In this document: positions 32,801 to 43,736 of the stretch, in pieces
Position numbering within the stretch: position 1 is the first letter of the stretch
How the letters are laid out: each line of letters starts with the position of its first letter
Assembly: GCA_947462335.1 (NCBI GenBank)
Contig: OX381720.1
Coordinates: 42,639,152 to 42,703,151, forward strand
DNA: 64,000 nt
Direction of reading: 5' to 3'
Origin: Harmothoe impar
Taxonomy: Eukaryota; Annelida; Polychaeta; Phyllodocida; Polynoidae
Translations under genes and position numbers: made by a program
Notes under the pieces: model-generated
Seen by the model: the letters and a program-made list of their open reading frames with translations, nothing else
Databases searched by the model: none
Told to the model about the DNA's origin: nothing

Positions 32801-33173
32801 CATCGTGGGTATCGTCCTCAGGCTAACTGGTGGAGAACCGCTTCTTGGTCTGGACGCTGCCATCAAATACCCCAACTACTACTTTGCCCCATCAGGAAAA
32901 ATATCTGACAATCTCCAGTACTTCCCCTTTAAGACCATGACCATGTTGATCTCTTTGATTGTAATCATATCGGTGTCGCTGATAACTCAAGTGATCTTCG
33001 AGAGAGGGATTCTGCCGAAGGGAGCAGATATTTTCAAGTGTGTGGTCAATATTGAGCCACCAGCAGAGAACTCTGAGGTTTCCTCTGAGCTGGAGGAAAA
33101 ACATGGAGGCAAGAGCAACTTGGCCTATATCAATAGCTCAATGGGTGACCTCAAGAACAACACTAAGTTATAA
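25997..33173 (+). CDS. SLC5A7: High-affinity choline transporter (sodium-dependent)
   Basis: Eight coding exons join in frame to 592 codons plus stop: 25997-26058, 27352-27539, 29247-29516, 30182-30330, 30680-30844, 31194-31323, 31768-32006 and 32598-33173. All introns are GT-AG. The protein is a multi-pass solute:sodium symporter close to vertebrate CHT1, which recovers choline at cholinergic nerve endings for acetylcholine synthesis. Diagnostic segments are GGRDIG-like [70 protein letters not shown] and [12 protein letters not shown]. The sequon N-A-T in STDWNAT matches the glycosylated loop of CHT1. The N-terminus is about 27 residues longer than in human, encoded largely by exon 1; M15 or M22 are other possible starts. 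The C-terminal tail is hydrophilic and not conserved. Confidence 0.95.
26439..26461. repeat. (TA)n microsatellite, left part
   Basis: A short TA run abuts the left end of the inverted-repeat element at 26462. Confidence 0.8.
26462..26721. mobile_element. MITE inserted in a TA microsatellite
   Basis: The left end starts TGAAGAGTTTGGATGCAAAA. The right end is its near-perfect reverse complement, finishing CAAACCCTTCA at 26721. The matching region is about 27 bases. Both sides are (TA)n, so the insertion used a TA target. About 260 bases, no coding frame. It lies in the first intron of the transporter gene. Confidence 0.75.
26720..26803. repeat. (TA)n microsatellite, right part
   Basis: About 40 uninterrupted TA dinucleotides continue the target run to the right of the MITE. 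Confidence 0.9.
27955..28650 (+). pseudogene. LINE reverse-transcriptase fossil in a transporter intron
   Basis: One frame gives [20 protein letters not shown], then a [12 protein letters not shown] block and [12 protein letters not shown] with VIYINE. This is the finger/palm order of non-LTR reverse transcriptases. After a stop near 28216 a second stretch keeps SDKTHVLW and YLGLIID with the following helix-rich segment ([19 protein letters not shown]). The catalytic YxDD region is damaged and several stops occur. It lies in the sense orientation within the intron between exons 2 and 3. The clade (CR1/Jockey/Rex-like) is uncertain. Confidence 0.8.
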
Positions 33174-33996
33174 GTTATCTCTTGTATTAGTTGTAACCGG
33201 ATCTCTGCATTTAGCTATTACAGAAAACACAAGAATCTCCTGTGTGAAAGTTTACATTGAACATTACTTTGTGAAAGCAATGTTTTGAATGAATTTTGGG
33301 AATGAGCTACAATGACAATTTTGAAGTGTGAATGTGGTTGAATGAGTGTTGCTTATATGCTTAAGACTAATTTATTGACATAGCTGCAACATGATTGTGT
33401 GGTAAATAAGGTAGCCTGGAGCTACTATCTGTGAGTTAAAAGAACTAAACATGTATAAACAAAATGGTTGCCTCTTTATATCCATGTACATAATATGATG
33501 AAGGATTAAACAAGGCAATACTGCTTAGGAATTTGTCATGTATTATTTGATATATATTTTAACAGCGGGTCTGTAAATTCAGGCTAATCTTTAAAATATT
33601 TTCACTTAGACTTATCAGTACTTTAATACTCCAACAGTCCATCTAAATGATGCATCAATTATTGCTGAGACTGCGTTATTGTAAACGACATCATATTGTA
33701 CTTATTGCAATATAATATGTAAGTATACACTCCTAATACAGATTCACATGCTGTATACAATTATTACACCGTGGACCATCTAATGCTTTCACAGATGTAT
33801 TTTGTATATTCTATTGATAATGTCTGTTTAATATATATATATGTGCAGGAATCTACTTATATATTTTTACGCAAGAGAAATATATGTCACAGGGTGCTCT
33901 TTATTATATGGCGTTTTAAAGCCCAAACCCTTGCAGGTTCAGACAGGCATACAACGGCATTTACAGCCCTATTTATGATAGACATGTACAGTTGTA

Positions 33997-34002
33997 AATA
34001 AA
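33997..34002 (+). terminator. Polyadenylation signal, choline transporter
   Basis: AATAAA in the context TGTAAATAAAG lies about 820 bases after the stop codon. It is followed by a T/G-containing stretch (ATTGTTTTGTATTGG) near 34030. It is the most plausible 3' end of the transcript. Confidence 0.5.
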
Positions 34003-34029
34003 GAACGGACAAATAACCAGAGTTATGCT

Positions 34030-35019
34030 ATTGTTTTGTATTGGTTTCCATCTGTATACTGAGCAGTCTATCTCAGACATGGACAACAATGTCCAAGCCC
34101 TTATTGTTTGATTCTAACCGCAACTACAAGAACTAGGTTCACATCATTTATCAAAAGTAATCTTCATAGTGTTGTCGTCCAAAGTTGGTGTCGTCTGCTA
34201 ATGTAAAGGGCGAGGGAAAATAATGGCAGATCAAACAGTTTGACACAGGTATGTAACAGGAGACATCGTTGGTATCCTCAACTAATACCTATTTGACTTT
34301 GGACCATGGCATCTCGTTCTGTCCCCTCAGCAGATCTATTTTAAGTCTAATGGGTTAAACCGGGCAGGGGAGTGGGGGTACATTTTGAACCGTATTTAAT
34401 CAAACATGCCTCTGTAAAAGACATCAAATTATCGTTGTAGTACATATGTACATAGTAGTCAAACATGTTTATGCATTTAAAAAGATATTACTACATTCTA
34501 TGAGGTTTCACACAAGCTCTACTGTCCTTCCACAGAGGACACCATAAAGACACTGTTACTTCCCCTGGCGGGGCCTGAGGTGTCTATACTATCATATAAT
34601 TCCAATTCCTTGCCTGTGCCTGTGCCTGTGCCAGTCTATACGAAAACCTGCCGGACACCGGCTATAGCCGGCAGAAAGGGATTTCTGCCTACATGCCATT
34701 TTTTACGGCTTGTAAATCGGACCATTATTAAGGTTTCTACAGCATAAAACAGATAGCTTGAATATTTTCTGTAGTGTTCTTCAGTAGTTTACATATTAAA
34801 ATGGTTAATATAATTGTGACATACAGGGGAACCCTATTTATTATCATTGTCATTACAAACACTTGCTTTATGTTTTATCTTTTAATAGCAAAGTTGTACT
34901 GTGATATATCCGGGCCTGCAAAAATTGAGCCGGGCCTGCAAAGAAAAAGAATTGCAGGACCGAATGTCCTGCATGGTGAAAATCTTTTCATATAGACTGC
35001 TGTGCCTGTGCCTGTGCCT

Positions 35020-35076
<57 letters not shown>

Positions 35077-36206
35077 TCTGTGTCTGAGCCTGTGCCTAAA
35101 CGATATCTGTCTCATAATATGCTGCACACACCAATGAAGTTAACTGTCATGTAAACCTTTTCGAACGTAATTTTTTGTTGGTTCTGCCATAATCCCTGAT
35201 ATTGCATGGCTCCTGATAGAATAAAATGGGTATAGAAGAAAAGTCTGGAACAAAAGCCTCGGTCGTGTCCTAATGCTTGGTATGTACCTTTGATGGGATC
35301 CGCGTTTCGTGTGGAGCTGATACCGATACATTAGCGCCACCTGCTTTTTACTTTAGACACTAGAGTAGGACAGACCAGTCAGATCTAGTGACATTCAATA
35401 TAATAGGGGGATCAGTCAACCTCAGTCTCTCATAGAGTTTCGGGTTGACAGGTTTTATTCTGTTATTTCAGTATACATAAAGTGTATAATTATACGATTA
35501 CATTTGTTTCTACAGAATAACAGAACAGGTTGACTCTTTCCGATGACTACAGTGATAAATTACACTATATGTGACAAGCACAATGAAAAAGGACCTAAGT
35601 GCACCCTGCACTAAGGGCCCTTTTCGCAGATTGTGTCACATATGTATCGGATACACCTCAAACATTACCACCTCTCCTCCCCGACCCAACATCCCAAGGG
35701 AGCCCCTGAGGGCGTTCTAAGTATCACAGAGCCCAGGGAGAGGGTTACCCCCAATCTCAAAATCAGAGAAAATAGATAGACCATAGATAGCTTAGTTGGA
35801 ATCCTCTTGAGTGGAGGGGGAAATTGTCAGCCCTTCGAGTACCTTGGTAACTCGCCCCGGAACTAATCAGTACGCTATCCCCATTCATACGCATCATGCC
35901 GACCCCAGAAAGAAATCAACAACTAACTCATATTCCGATCTTTCCGTCGACCCTACGGGTTACAGGGGCGTGGCAAGCAGTTTCAAAGTAAGGGGGGGGA
36001 GGGGGACTAAGGGGTATTTTGACCCTTTTTGATCCATTTTTACCTGACCTTTTTGGTTTGACCTTTTTTTGGGGTCGGTCAAAAGTGAGGGGGACATTTC
36101 TGACACTAAAAGGTAAAACGTCACCCTTTTAAACCCCAACCTTCTCGATAGTATAAAGGCCCAGAGTGCCGGTCCTCGCTCAGCTCTGACTGTTACTGTA
36201 AGGGCA
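34030..36206. other. Noncoding 3' flank with hexanucleotide repeat
   Basis: No gene is seen after the transporter. A short GTGCCT triplet-of-hexamers occurs near 34610, and the long array at 35001 has the same unit. Confidence 0.5.
35001..35097. repeat. (TGTGCC)n hexanucleotide microsatellite
   Basis: About 16 copies of the unit TGTGCC with a few substitutions (TGCGCC, TGTGTC, TGAGCC). The open frames through it are simple LCLCLC or HRHRHR repeats and not genes. Confidence 0.9.
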
Positions 36207-36986
36207 CACTGTAAAAAAAATCCCTTGAATTCACGGAGAATCTCAGTTAAATTTGACAGTGCATCTCCGTTTTTTGGTTTACAGTGAATCACTGTATATC
36301 TCATCTATTTTACAGTGAAATTCTGTAATCCATTGCAGTGAAACTGCGTTATTTCTTTTACAGTGAACCTCTGTTTTCTGGGTAGTTCTATCTTTTCCTA
36401 TCAGGTGGCAGCTTAGTTCCTCAGGAGAGTTTTCCGAAGGTTCTAGGTTCTAAAGCAGTATAAATATGCCAATACGTTAATAATTTTTAATACCTTAATT
36501 CACTATAAAGTAGATATACAGATGTAATTTAAATTTGATGAAATATTCACAATCAATAAAAGATTCAATTGTGTGGGACACTAAGCAGTACTTGTAATAC
36601 CATAGACACCCTTCTTGTGATAATATAAAAAATATATATTCTCAGCACTGTAGTTGGTGTTCTATAACAATTCTAGAGTAATGTTTGCTCATGAATTGTG
36701 ATTATAAAGTGCTGTGTATGTGCTCCATAATAATTATGAAGTCCCAGCACAAGATATTTCATGGAATAAAAATGGATATGGTTGATAATTATAGTGAACT
36801 GTACACTGACATAAACACAGAATAAAACAGGGAAATTCCGTATAAATTACGGTGACTTCTAAAAACGGAATTCCCTTAAAAAAACGGTGACTTCCAAAAA
36901 CGGAATTCCCTAAAAAAACGTGGGTTTCCCGGCTCCTTTTGATGCCAGTGCTTCTCCGTTTTTTCTACGGAATATTTTTTACAGTG
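36207..36986. mobile_element. CACTA/EnSpm-like non-autonomous element
   Basis: It starts CACTGTAAAAAAAATCCC and ends ATATTTTTTACAGTG, flanked by a CA duplication (36205-36206 and 36987-36988). The subterminal regions repeat short units such as ACAGTGAATCACTGTA on the left and ACGGAATTCCC on the right. No transposase frame. Same terminal family as 15633-16339. Confidence 0.7.
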
Positions 36987-37219
36987 CAGCAAGCGTTTTG
37001 CGATTAATGGGGTGGCGTGTAAGTTGCCACGAAGAGGGTTCAGGTTAGACTAGTTAACCTACTAATCAAGTCTTGTCTTAATTAGGGACATCTTCACCTG
37101 ACTCCCTGTCCGTGTAGTGACGCACTGATTATTAAACAGGCCAGCTGATACTGATATGCACATCCACCGTTTAGTAACGCAGTTAAGGTGGCCTGTGTGT
37201 ATAGGCCAGAAGTCACTAT

Positions 37220-37504
37220 AGCCTGGGCTCCACTAGGGCTCCACTGGTGTCTGCGAAACATTGCAATCTTTTTTTTATGTTTTGCTTTGCACATTTGGCT
37301 TCATTTCGCCCCATTTCGCTTCATTTCGTGGCTGTGTCGCCCTGTTTGTGACCCTGTTCTGGGTGATACTTGGGGCGACACGGCTGCGAAATGAAGCAAA
37401 ATGCAGCAAAATGAAGAAAAATGCAGAAAAAATGTGCAAAACAAAACATAAAAAAATATCGCAACGTTTCGCAGAGACCAGTGTCGCCCTAGTGGAGTCC
37501 GAGC
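37220..37504. mobile_element. Foldback element with ~125-bp arms
   Basis: The left arm (to about 37344) and right arm (from about 37373) are long imperfect reverse complements. Landmarks are GGGCTCCACTAGGG against CCCTAGTGGAGTCC, TCTGCGAAACATTGCAAT against GCAACGTTTCGCAGA, and TGGCTGTGTCGCCC against GGGCGACACGGCTG. The interior arms carry repeated TTCATTTCGC units. No coding frame. Confidence 0.75.
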
Positions 37505-39649
37505 TTACACGATTTCTCCATACTTACACCAGATATTCCAAAGGGTACACATAATTGTATACTCTCAGAAAACAAGAAAAATAAGGGGGATAGGGGGGGG
37601 GCTCCCAAGCTTCTTCCTGAGATATTTAACCACAAAGTTTGAGTGACCTGTATATTAGGATCATATAGTACTCTGGTACATAATATTATGTTGATGAAAT
37701 AACAGTGAAAGGTAACTACAGATTCTTCTTACTTCAACACAATATTCTACATGATGCCTATCTATCCAGAAAACATGTTTTGAATATATGGTTCCGGGCA
37801 TATTTGTAAGGTTTTTGATGTTTGAAATTTAAAAAAATAAGCTAATTATGGTAAAAACAATACCAGGCAGCATAAATATACCATCTACACATTCACCTAC
37901 AACAGGTTCTACAGTGTAATTAGGACGGGGGGTGATAAATCTACTTATAGATCAGAATGAGTGAGCTGGGTTCTTGAGATCAGCCTGTTAGGTGTATCTA
38001 CTACAGCTGGTAGAGGGATACTGCACTTCAAGTCAAATCTTGGTTTAAGATTTGGTCAAATATCAAGATATTAGATTGTACCAACTTCCCCTTTACCCCA
38101 TATAGGGGATGGAATAGGTTTACCAGGCCCTTGTTATATTTTTTATATATCTGAATAAAGCAGCACCCTCAGATGTTGCATGCATATCCATCTTTAACAA
38201 AATCTGATATATTTAGCATTGCAAACGAGGTATCAGGGTTACCTACCCCTCCCCATGATATAATTGCAGGGTATGTTACACATATTGGCTTTAATAATCT
38301 TTAGGGTTCAGAGTATCTATTTAACACCCATGACAATTATTTTCACTTCAAAGAATTGAATTAAATAATTGCCTCTTGTTTAGGATACTAACCATGTACG
38401 TTATAGACTGAGAGATCCATCATTCTATGCATTTAACCACTTGGTTAAGGAGGAGAGCCAGGGTTTTTATTTGTTGTTGTATCAGATTATTGGTGGTGTT
38501 AATATTTAATCTCTGCTATATCTATTATAGAATTACTAAGTATAATTATTGTAACAACATGAATCAGTTATCTTGACTATTAATACACTAGGGGTGGGGT
38601 ACTAGGCATAGCATGGAGAGGGGGGGGGGGTTGTGACCATTGGTAGGGTAACTCAAATGAATACAGAGACCTTTGAAAAGGGAATTATCTATCTGATCTA
38701 AACTCATTTGAATATGTTGACAATTCAAATATATTGAAGCAAAGGCCGGCAAAACTATCTCCATTACATCAAGAATGATGCACTTCCCAAATTTGGGTTA
38801 TATTCATACAATCACAAGAATATAACCTATAATGGTCTCTTTGGGTCCCTTATCAGTTTTCTGTTGAGGTGCTAAAGCCATTCATGTATGATAGATAAAT
38901 CATAAGAGGTCTGATGGTTGGAGTGCTTAGATGGGGTGAGGTAGCCCTCCTCTTAGGGCTGTAAGGGTAAGGGAGGGAGGTCAGGGGCCCCTCCATACCC
39001 CTATCCCTCTTTTAAACACACCACTGTCCTACTGCCAAGACAGACTAAGATGTATGTGTATGCTTATTGATGTTCAAAGATCCTGACATTCTGTGTACAG
39101 TGTAATATGGAGGTGAAGGGGGCGGGGGAGAGTTATATGATGGCTAGTGGTGCATGCTGAGGGTATACTGGGAAAAGGATGAGAAAAAGCACAAGGTTCC
39201 AGAGGGACTCATTGTGTAAAGATGAGATGAAATAGAACTTAATGCTAACCATAAAGGAGGGGAGGGGGGGGGGGGGTCATAGGGGGTAGTTAACAGAAAG
39301 AGGGGGCCCTGCAGAAGGGTTTATGATGATGTTTTATGGCAGTATAGGGACCTGATTGTATGGGAGCAAAGCCTTCAAAAAAGCTGATTTATCGGTATTT
39401 TACCATCAACGAAGCCCCTCCCCTGGGGGGGCAACACCCCTGTAATCACAACAATATGACTTGAAATGGTCTCTTTGGGGCCAAAATCAAGGTTTCTAAC
39501 CATTTTCATAAAGGCATGGTGAGGTTCGAGTAGGAATCTGAAAGCCTGAATTTTGGCTGTTTTCTCACTATATGGCCGATCTTCGGACCCTACGTACGGG
39601 GGGGGGCATGGGGGTCTGAAAAAATTATTTTTGTGATTTCCCGAGTTTT
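37505..39649. other. Noncoding; no gene recognised
   Basis: AT-rich sequence with several poly-G or poly-C interruptions (near 37590, 38620, 39265). No coding or RNA feature is supported. Confidence 0.45.
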
Positions 39650-39819
39650 AGGTCCCACTGCATAGAACATCTCCTTTTTAGATTGCGTAAAGTTGATTAA
39701 AGAAGGACAATAAGCAAGTCTAAGCAACATTAAGTGAACTTGTCAGCAAAACTTAAAGAGCCAAAAGAAGGGATTTAATCAAACTTTAATGATGCTTAAT
39801 GGCCTTCTTTCCGGGGTTT

Positions 39820-40195
39820 CAAAAGCTGCTTAAAGTCTGAATTAAAGCATGATTGAAGCTGATTAAAGAAGGACTTGAATTTTGCTTAGAGTTGCTGAAA
39901 GTTGATTAAAGAAGGACCCGTGGTTTGCTTAAAGTTGCTAATAGCTGATTAAAAAAACGACTTGGGGTTGGCATAAAGTTATTGAAAGCTGATTAAAGTA
40001 CGACTTTGGTTGGCTTAAAGTTACTGAAAGCTGATTAAAGAACGACTTTGGTTGGCTTAAATTTATTGAAAGCTGATTAAAGTACGACTTTGGTTGGCTT
40101 AAAGTTACTGAAAGCTGATTAAAGACCCACTTTAGTTGGCTTAAAGTTACTGAAAGCTGATAAAGAACGCCTTTACTTGGCTTAAAGCTACTTAT
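39820..40195. repeat. 42-bp tandem repeat, about 8-9 copies
   Basis: The unit runs GGCTTAAAGTTACTGAAAGC, then TGATTAAAGAACGACTTTGG and TT. Consecutive GGCTTAAA starts at 40012, 40054 and 40096 give the period. Outer copies are more diverged. Confidence 0.88.
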
Positions 40196-40252
40196 GTAAC
40201 TAATAAAATATTGATTGGGGGTTGTATTTTATTCAGTAACAGGCTATAAATT

Positions 40253-40450
40253 GGAGGGTAGGGCCGGGTTCTAGAGATAATGGCTAGGTACAGAAGGGTA
40301 GGGCCGGATACTGGAGAGTAGGGCCGGGTTCTGGAGGCTAGGGCTGGGTTCTGGAGGCTAGGGCCGGGTGCTGGAGGCTAGGGCCGGGTTCTGGGGGCTA
40401 GGGCCGGGTGCTGGAGGCTAGGGCCTGGTTCTGCAGGTAGGGGCTGGGTT
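40253..40450. repeat. 20-bp tandem repeat, about 9 copies
   Basis: The unit is GGCTAGGGCCGGGTTCTGGA with T/G variation at one position. It is GC-rich, in contrast to the neighbouring 42-bp array. Confidence 0.88.
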
Positions 40451-40591
40451 ATGTGAGCTGGGCAGTCAGATGGGCAGCTGGGCAGTCAGTCTGGCAGAGC
40501 ATCGGCAGGCAGCAGGTAGATTGTAGCAGGTGGAGATGTGTTCAGGAGCCCAGGCACTGGTGAAGTGGAGACCCCCCTCAGCAGCACCCCC

Positions 40592-40670
40592 CATTATAAA
40601 GGGGGAGCTGTCCTGGTCACGTGACCGCCGCGAGACCTCCCTCTGATTGGCTGGAGGTGGTCACGTGACC
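40592..40670 (-). promoter_or_regulatory. Promoter-like cluster inside the satellite block
   Basis: The 12-base palindrome GGTCACGTGACC occurs twice (40615-40626 and 40659-40670) around a minus-strand CCAATC (40645-40650). A minus-strand TTTATAA lies near 40594-40600. The order E-box, CCAAT, E-box, TATA fits a minus-strand promoter. I see no gene downstream on that strand within the block. Confidence 0.4.
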
Positions 40671-40730
40671 TCTGATGTGCACTGAAGCGGATCAGTGCTG
40701 CATTGGCCGTCATTGGGTGCGGAGTGTGGC

Positions 40731-41068
40731 GCTATACTGCCTCCTGGCGGCCCTGTAGTGCCACACAGACCGCCACACCTGTCCTCCAGCTACCTGCCCC
40801 TCCAGGGCGCGGACAAGGGGCGCTATACTGCCTCCTGGCGGACCTAAAGTGCCACACAGACCGCCACACCTGTCCTCCAGCCACCTGCCCCTCCAGGGTG
40901 CGGACAAGGGGCGCTATACTGCCTCCTGGCGGACCTAAAGTGCCACACAGACCGCCACACCTGTCCTCCAGCCACCTGCCCCTCCAGGGCGCGGACAAGG
41001 GGTGCTCTACTGCCTCCTGGCGGACCTAAAGTGCCACACAGACCGCCACTCCTGTCCTCCAGCTACCC
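40731..41068. repeat. 91-bp tandem repeat, about 3.7 copies
   Basis: Starts of the shared GCTATACTGCCTCCTGGCGG fall at 40731, 40822, 40913 and 41004 (the last as GCTCTACTGCC). The copies differ by few substitutions, so expansion is recent. Confidence 0.93.
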
Positions 41069-41073
41069 TCCCG

Positions 41074-41700
41074 GCCTCACAACCCTCCCTCTCCCGGCCT
41101 CACAACCCTCCCTCTCCCAGCCTCACAACCCTCCCTCTCCCGGCCTCACAATCCTCCCTCTCCCGGCCTCACAAGCCTCCCTCTCCCGGCCTCACAACCC
41201 TCCTTCTCCCGGCCTCACAACCCTCCCTCTCCCGGCCTCACAACCCTCCTTCTCCCGGCCTCACAACCCTCCTTCTCCCGGCCTCACAACCCTCCCTCTC
41301 CCGGCCTCACAACCCTCCCTCTCCCGGCCTCACAACCCTCCTTCTCCCGGCCTCACAACCCTCCTTCTCCCGGCCTCACAACCCTCCCTCTCCCGGCCTC
41401 ACAACCCTCCCTCTCCCGGCCTCACAACCCTCCTTCTCCCGGCCTCACAACCCTCCCTCTCCCGGCCTCACAAGCCTCCCTCTCCCGGCCTCACAACCCT
41501 CCTTCTCCCGGCCTCACAACCCTCCTTGTCCCGGCCTCACAACCCTCCTTCTCCCGGCCTCACAACCCTCCCTCTCCCGACCTCACAATCCTCCTTCTCC
41601 CGGCCTCACAACCCTCCCTCTCCCGGCCTCATAACCCTCACTCTCCCGGCCTCACAACCTTCCCTCTCCCGGCCTCATAACCCTCCCTCGCACCCCTTGG
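41074..41700. repeat. 23-bp minisatellite, about 27 copies
   Basis: The unit is CCGGCCTCACAACCCTCC followed by YTCTC. Because 23 is not a multiple of three, each frame reads a 23-residue Pro/Ser/Leu-rich repeat. The open frames of 210 and 239 codons are therefore artefacts. Confidence 0.93.
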
Positions 41701-42044
41701 TATACAGCCACACTTTAGATTTTACATACTTTAGACCGAGATTAAAGTAGCAGGAAAGTAGGTTTAGATTAAAGTAGGATAAAACTGCTGACAAGCTGCT
41801 GGTCGTTCTTTAAGCAGCTTTAAACTAGGAATTAAAGTGGCAGGAAAGTAGGTTCTGCTTAAAGCAGGTTAAAGTATGTTAAAGCTGCTGACAAGCTGCA
41901 GCTCCTACTTTAAGCACCTCGACTGCAGGTTTAAGCATTAACAAAAGGGGTTTAAATTTGAATTATTATGCAGTGTCCCAAATGCATAGTTTGAGCCTGT
42001 CCCTGAAACCGTACGACAAAATTAGCGATTTAACACCCCCCCCC

Positions 42045-42110
42045 CTAGTGTAATCGTTATGACGTCTGCCTTGTAATCTGAAGAACCAGGGTTCCAGTCC
42101 CAGACATACC
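42045..42110 (+). pseudogene. tRNA-like sequence (SINE head or tRNA pseudogene)
   Basis: TAGTGTAATCG fits the pol III A-box and GGTTCCAGTCC is one base from the B-box consensus, with about the right spacing. The middle (GCCTTGTAATCTG) resembles an anticodon loop with TGT. The acceptor and anticodon stems do not pair well, so it is not a working tRNA. It may be the head of a tRNA-derived SINE. Confidence 0.5.
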
Positions 42111-43233
42111 AAACCTCCTAGAATTGTATCCATTTTATCACAGGATCTGCCAAGGTGACTAAACTGCCACCTGGTGTCATGCTTCAGAACTACAATGGCC
42201 GCCGGCCACCTTAATTAATATCCATGTCAGACACAGGTATCATCATCATGCAGCAGGCCCGGGCTACATGACTCGTTTAATCTTATAGCAATGAGTATAG
42301 AGCAGTATATACTATATAATTATATATATATATACTCATTGAGTATAATATAGGCAATAATAGTATGCTGTAGTTTATCATCGGTTGGAAAGTTTAATAC
42401 ATTAAATGAATAGAAAGCCGTTTATTTTTGCGATGAATGCATTTTATTCACACTGTCCAATCTCTGATCCAAAAGACATGAAATTACAGACAAACTATGA
42501 TAAATTAACTGCAAATAGTAAAGCCATAAATTGTATGTCTTTTTATACTGTAAACCAGGGGCTCGAAGTTATATCTCTGTGTAAACCGACAGTAGGTTCT
42601 GCTTACCATGTACACCAATCCCAATACCGTACCATACTCCATAGTATATACTGTAAAACAATAACATGTCCCCATCATACCTAATTGTTTTCTTCCTGGG
42701 AGACGTACAGGTAAGCAACGGTTTCTGTCTTCCATAGCAACTTCCGTAACAAATTAGCAATACATGAAACAACAGTCATCATATCTGCCCATATAATGAC
42801 AATAAAGGCTATGTAGGCCTATCAAGTACAAATGTAACAAGGTGAGATAACCCCCCCCCCTCCCACCGTCCCACCACCTGGTACAGTGAATCATTAACAC
42901 CTACAGTTGACACAAGCACACTGATAGAAACTCGTCCACCTATTCCTAATATTTGCCACGACATTAGGGAGGGGTCATTATGGAACAACAAGGAGGCCAA
43001 GGAGGTAGAGGAGAGGACAAACACATTTTGAGCACTTGGCATGAGTGCTCCTTTCCATGGACAAAGGATGTATGCGAGCATTTTGAGTACTTTGATGGGG
43101 TGACCGGAGGGTATCAGAGTCATGCTACCAACCCGCTACCAGCACGCATGTGATGACCAAAGTCAGTGCAGTAGCCATGCACCAGATCATAATATTCTTG
43201 CTATTAAAGGCCGTTATTTGCACTTGCCTTTTC
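42111..43233. other. Noncoding; no gene recognised
   Basis: No supportable gene. Contains TA-rich simple sequence near 42310-42340. Confidence 0.45.
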
Positions 43234-43395
43234 AAGAGTGTTCTTTAATTAATAACAGGGGATGCTGACCCCCTCCCCCTCGTGGAAGCCGAAAAAAAGC
43301 GGGCTTTTTTTTTCATGCCCTCCCCTCAAGAGGGGTCACAACTGTTTACGCCCCAACCCACCCCCATCCCCAGTAACTAATAAATGAAAACTCCC
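43234..43395. mobile_element. Diverged MITE of the GGGAGTG family
   Basis: The left end AAGAGTGTTCTTTAATTAAT pairs approximately with the right end, which finishes AATGAAAACTCCC followed by TTA. The interior has the typical C-rich and G-rich runs. It resembles 6843-7164 but is more decayed. Confidence 0.4.
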
Positions 43396-43736
43396 TTAGA
43401 TTAATTTCCATGAAAATGTTTTTTCTAAATCTGTCCCTCTATAGTCGGTATAGATGGAGTCGGAGGCTGGGTGTCAGATTAAGTCTACTCTGTAGAGTGA
43501 CCTCTCAGCATGCAGCTCCCTCCACACCGCCGTCCCTGCCCGGGGGAATTAACACGGGGCCTGTGTTAATGAAACGGAAAAATAATTAACAATATGGTCA
43601 CCCCCACCCCCCCTCCCAGCCTGGCGTCCGGGAGCTCTGGTTCACATGTAGAGCACGGCCTGCTGACTCACTACATTTGTATTTGTGCTACCTGACTGCC
43701 TCCATATTAGGCATACCAACATTAATAAAGGGCTAC

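Larger units (their letters stand above)
39650..41950. repeat. Compound tandem-repeat block
   Basis: Four different tandem arrays lie end to end, enclosed by TTAAAG-rich sequence on both sides (left GCTGATTAAAG, right CTTTAAGCAGCTTTAA). The similarity of the outer parts suggests one mobile or satellite unit whose core was expanded. A promoter-like core lies inside at 40592-40670. Long open frames here are products of repeat periods not divisible by three. Confidence 0.6.

Noticed and set aside
34882..35137. His/Arg or Leu/Cys repeat proteins
   Set aside because: Hexanucleotide microsatellite translation.
41002..41750. Open frames of 210 and 239 codons, Pro/Ser/Leu-rich
   Set aside because: They are read-through of a 23-base tandem repeat, which stays open in several frames. 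No start context, no non-repeat part.
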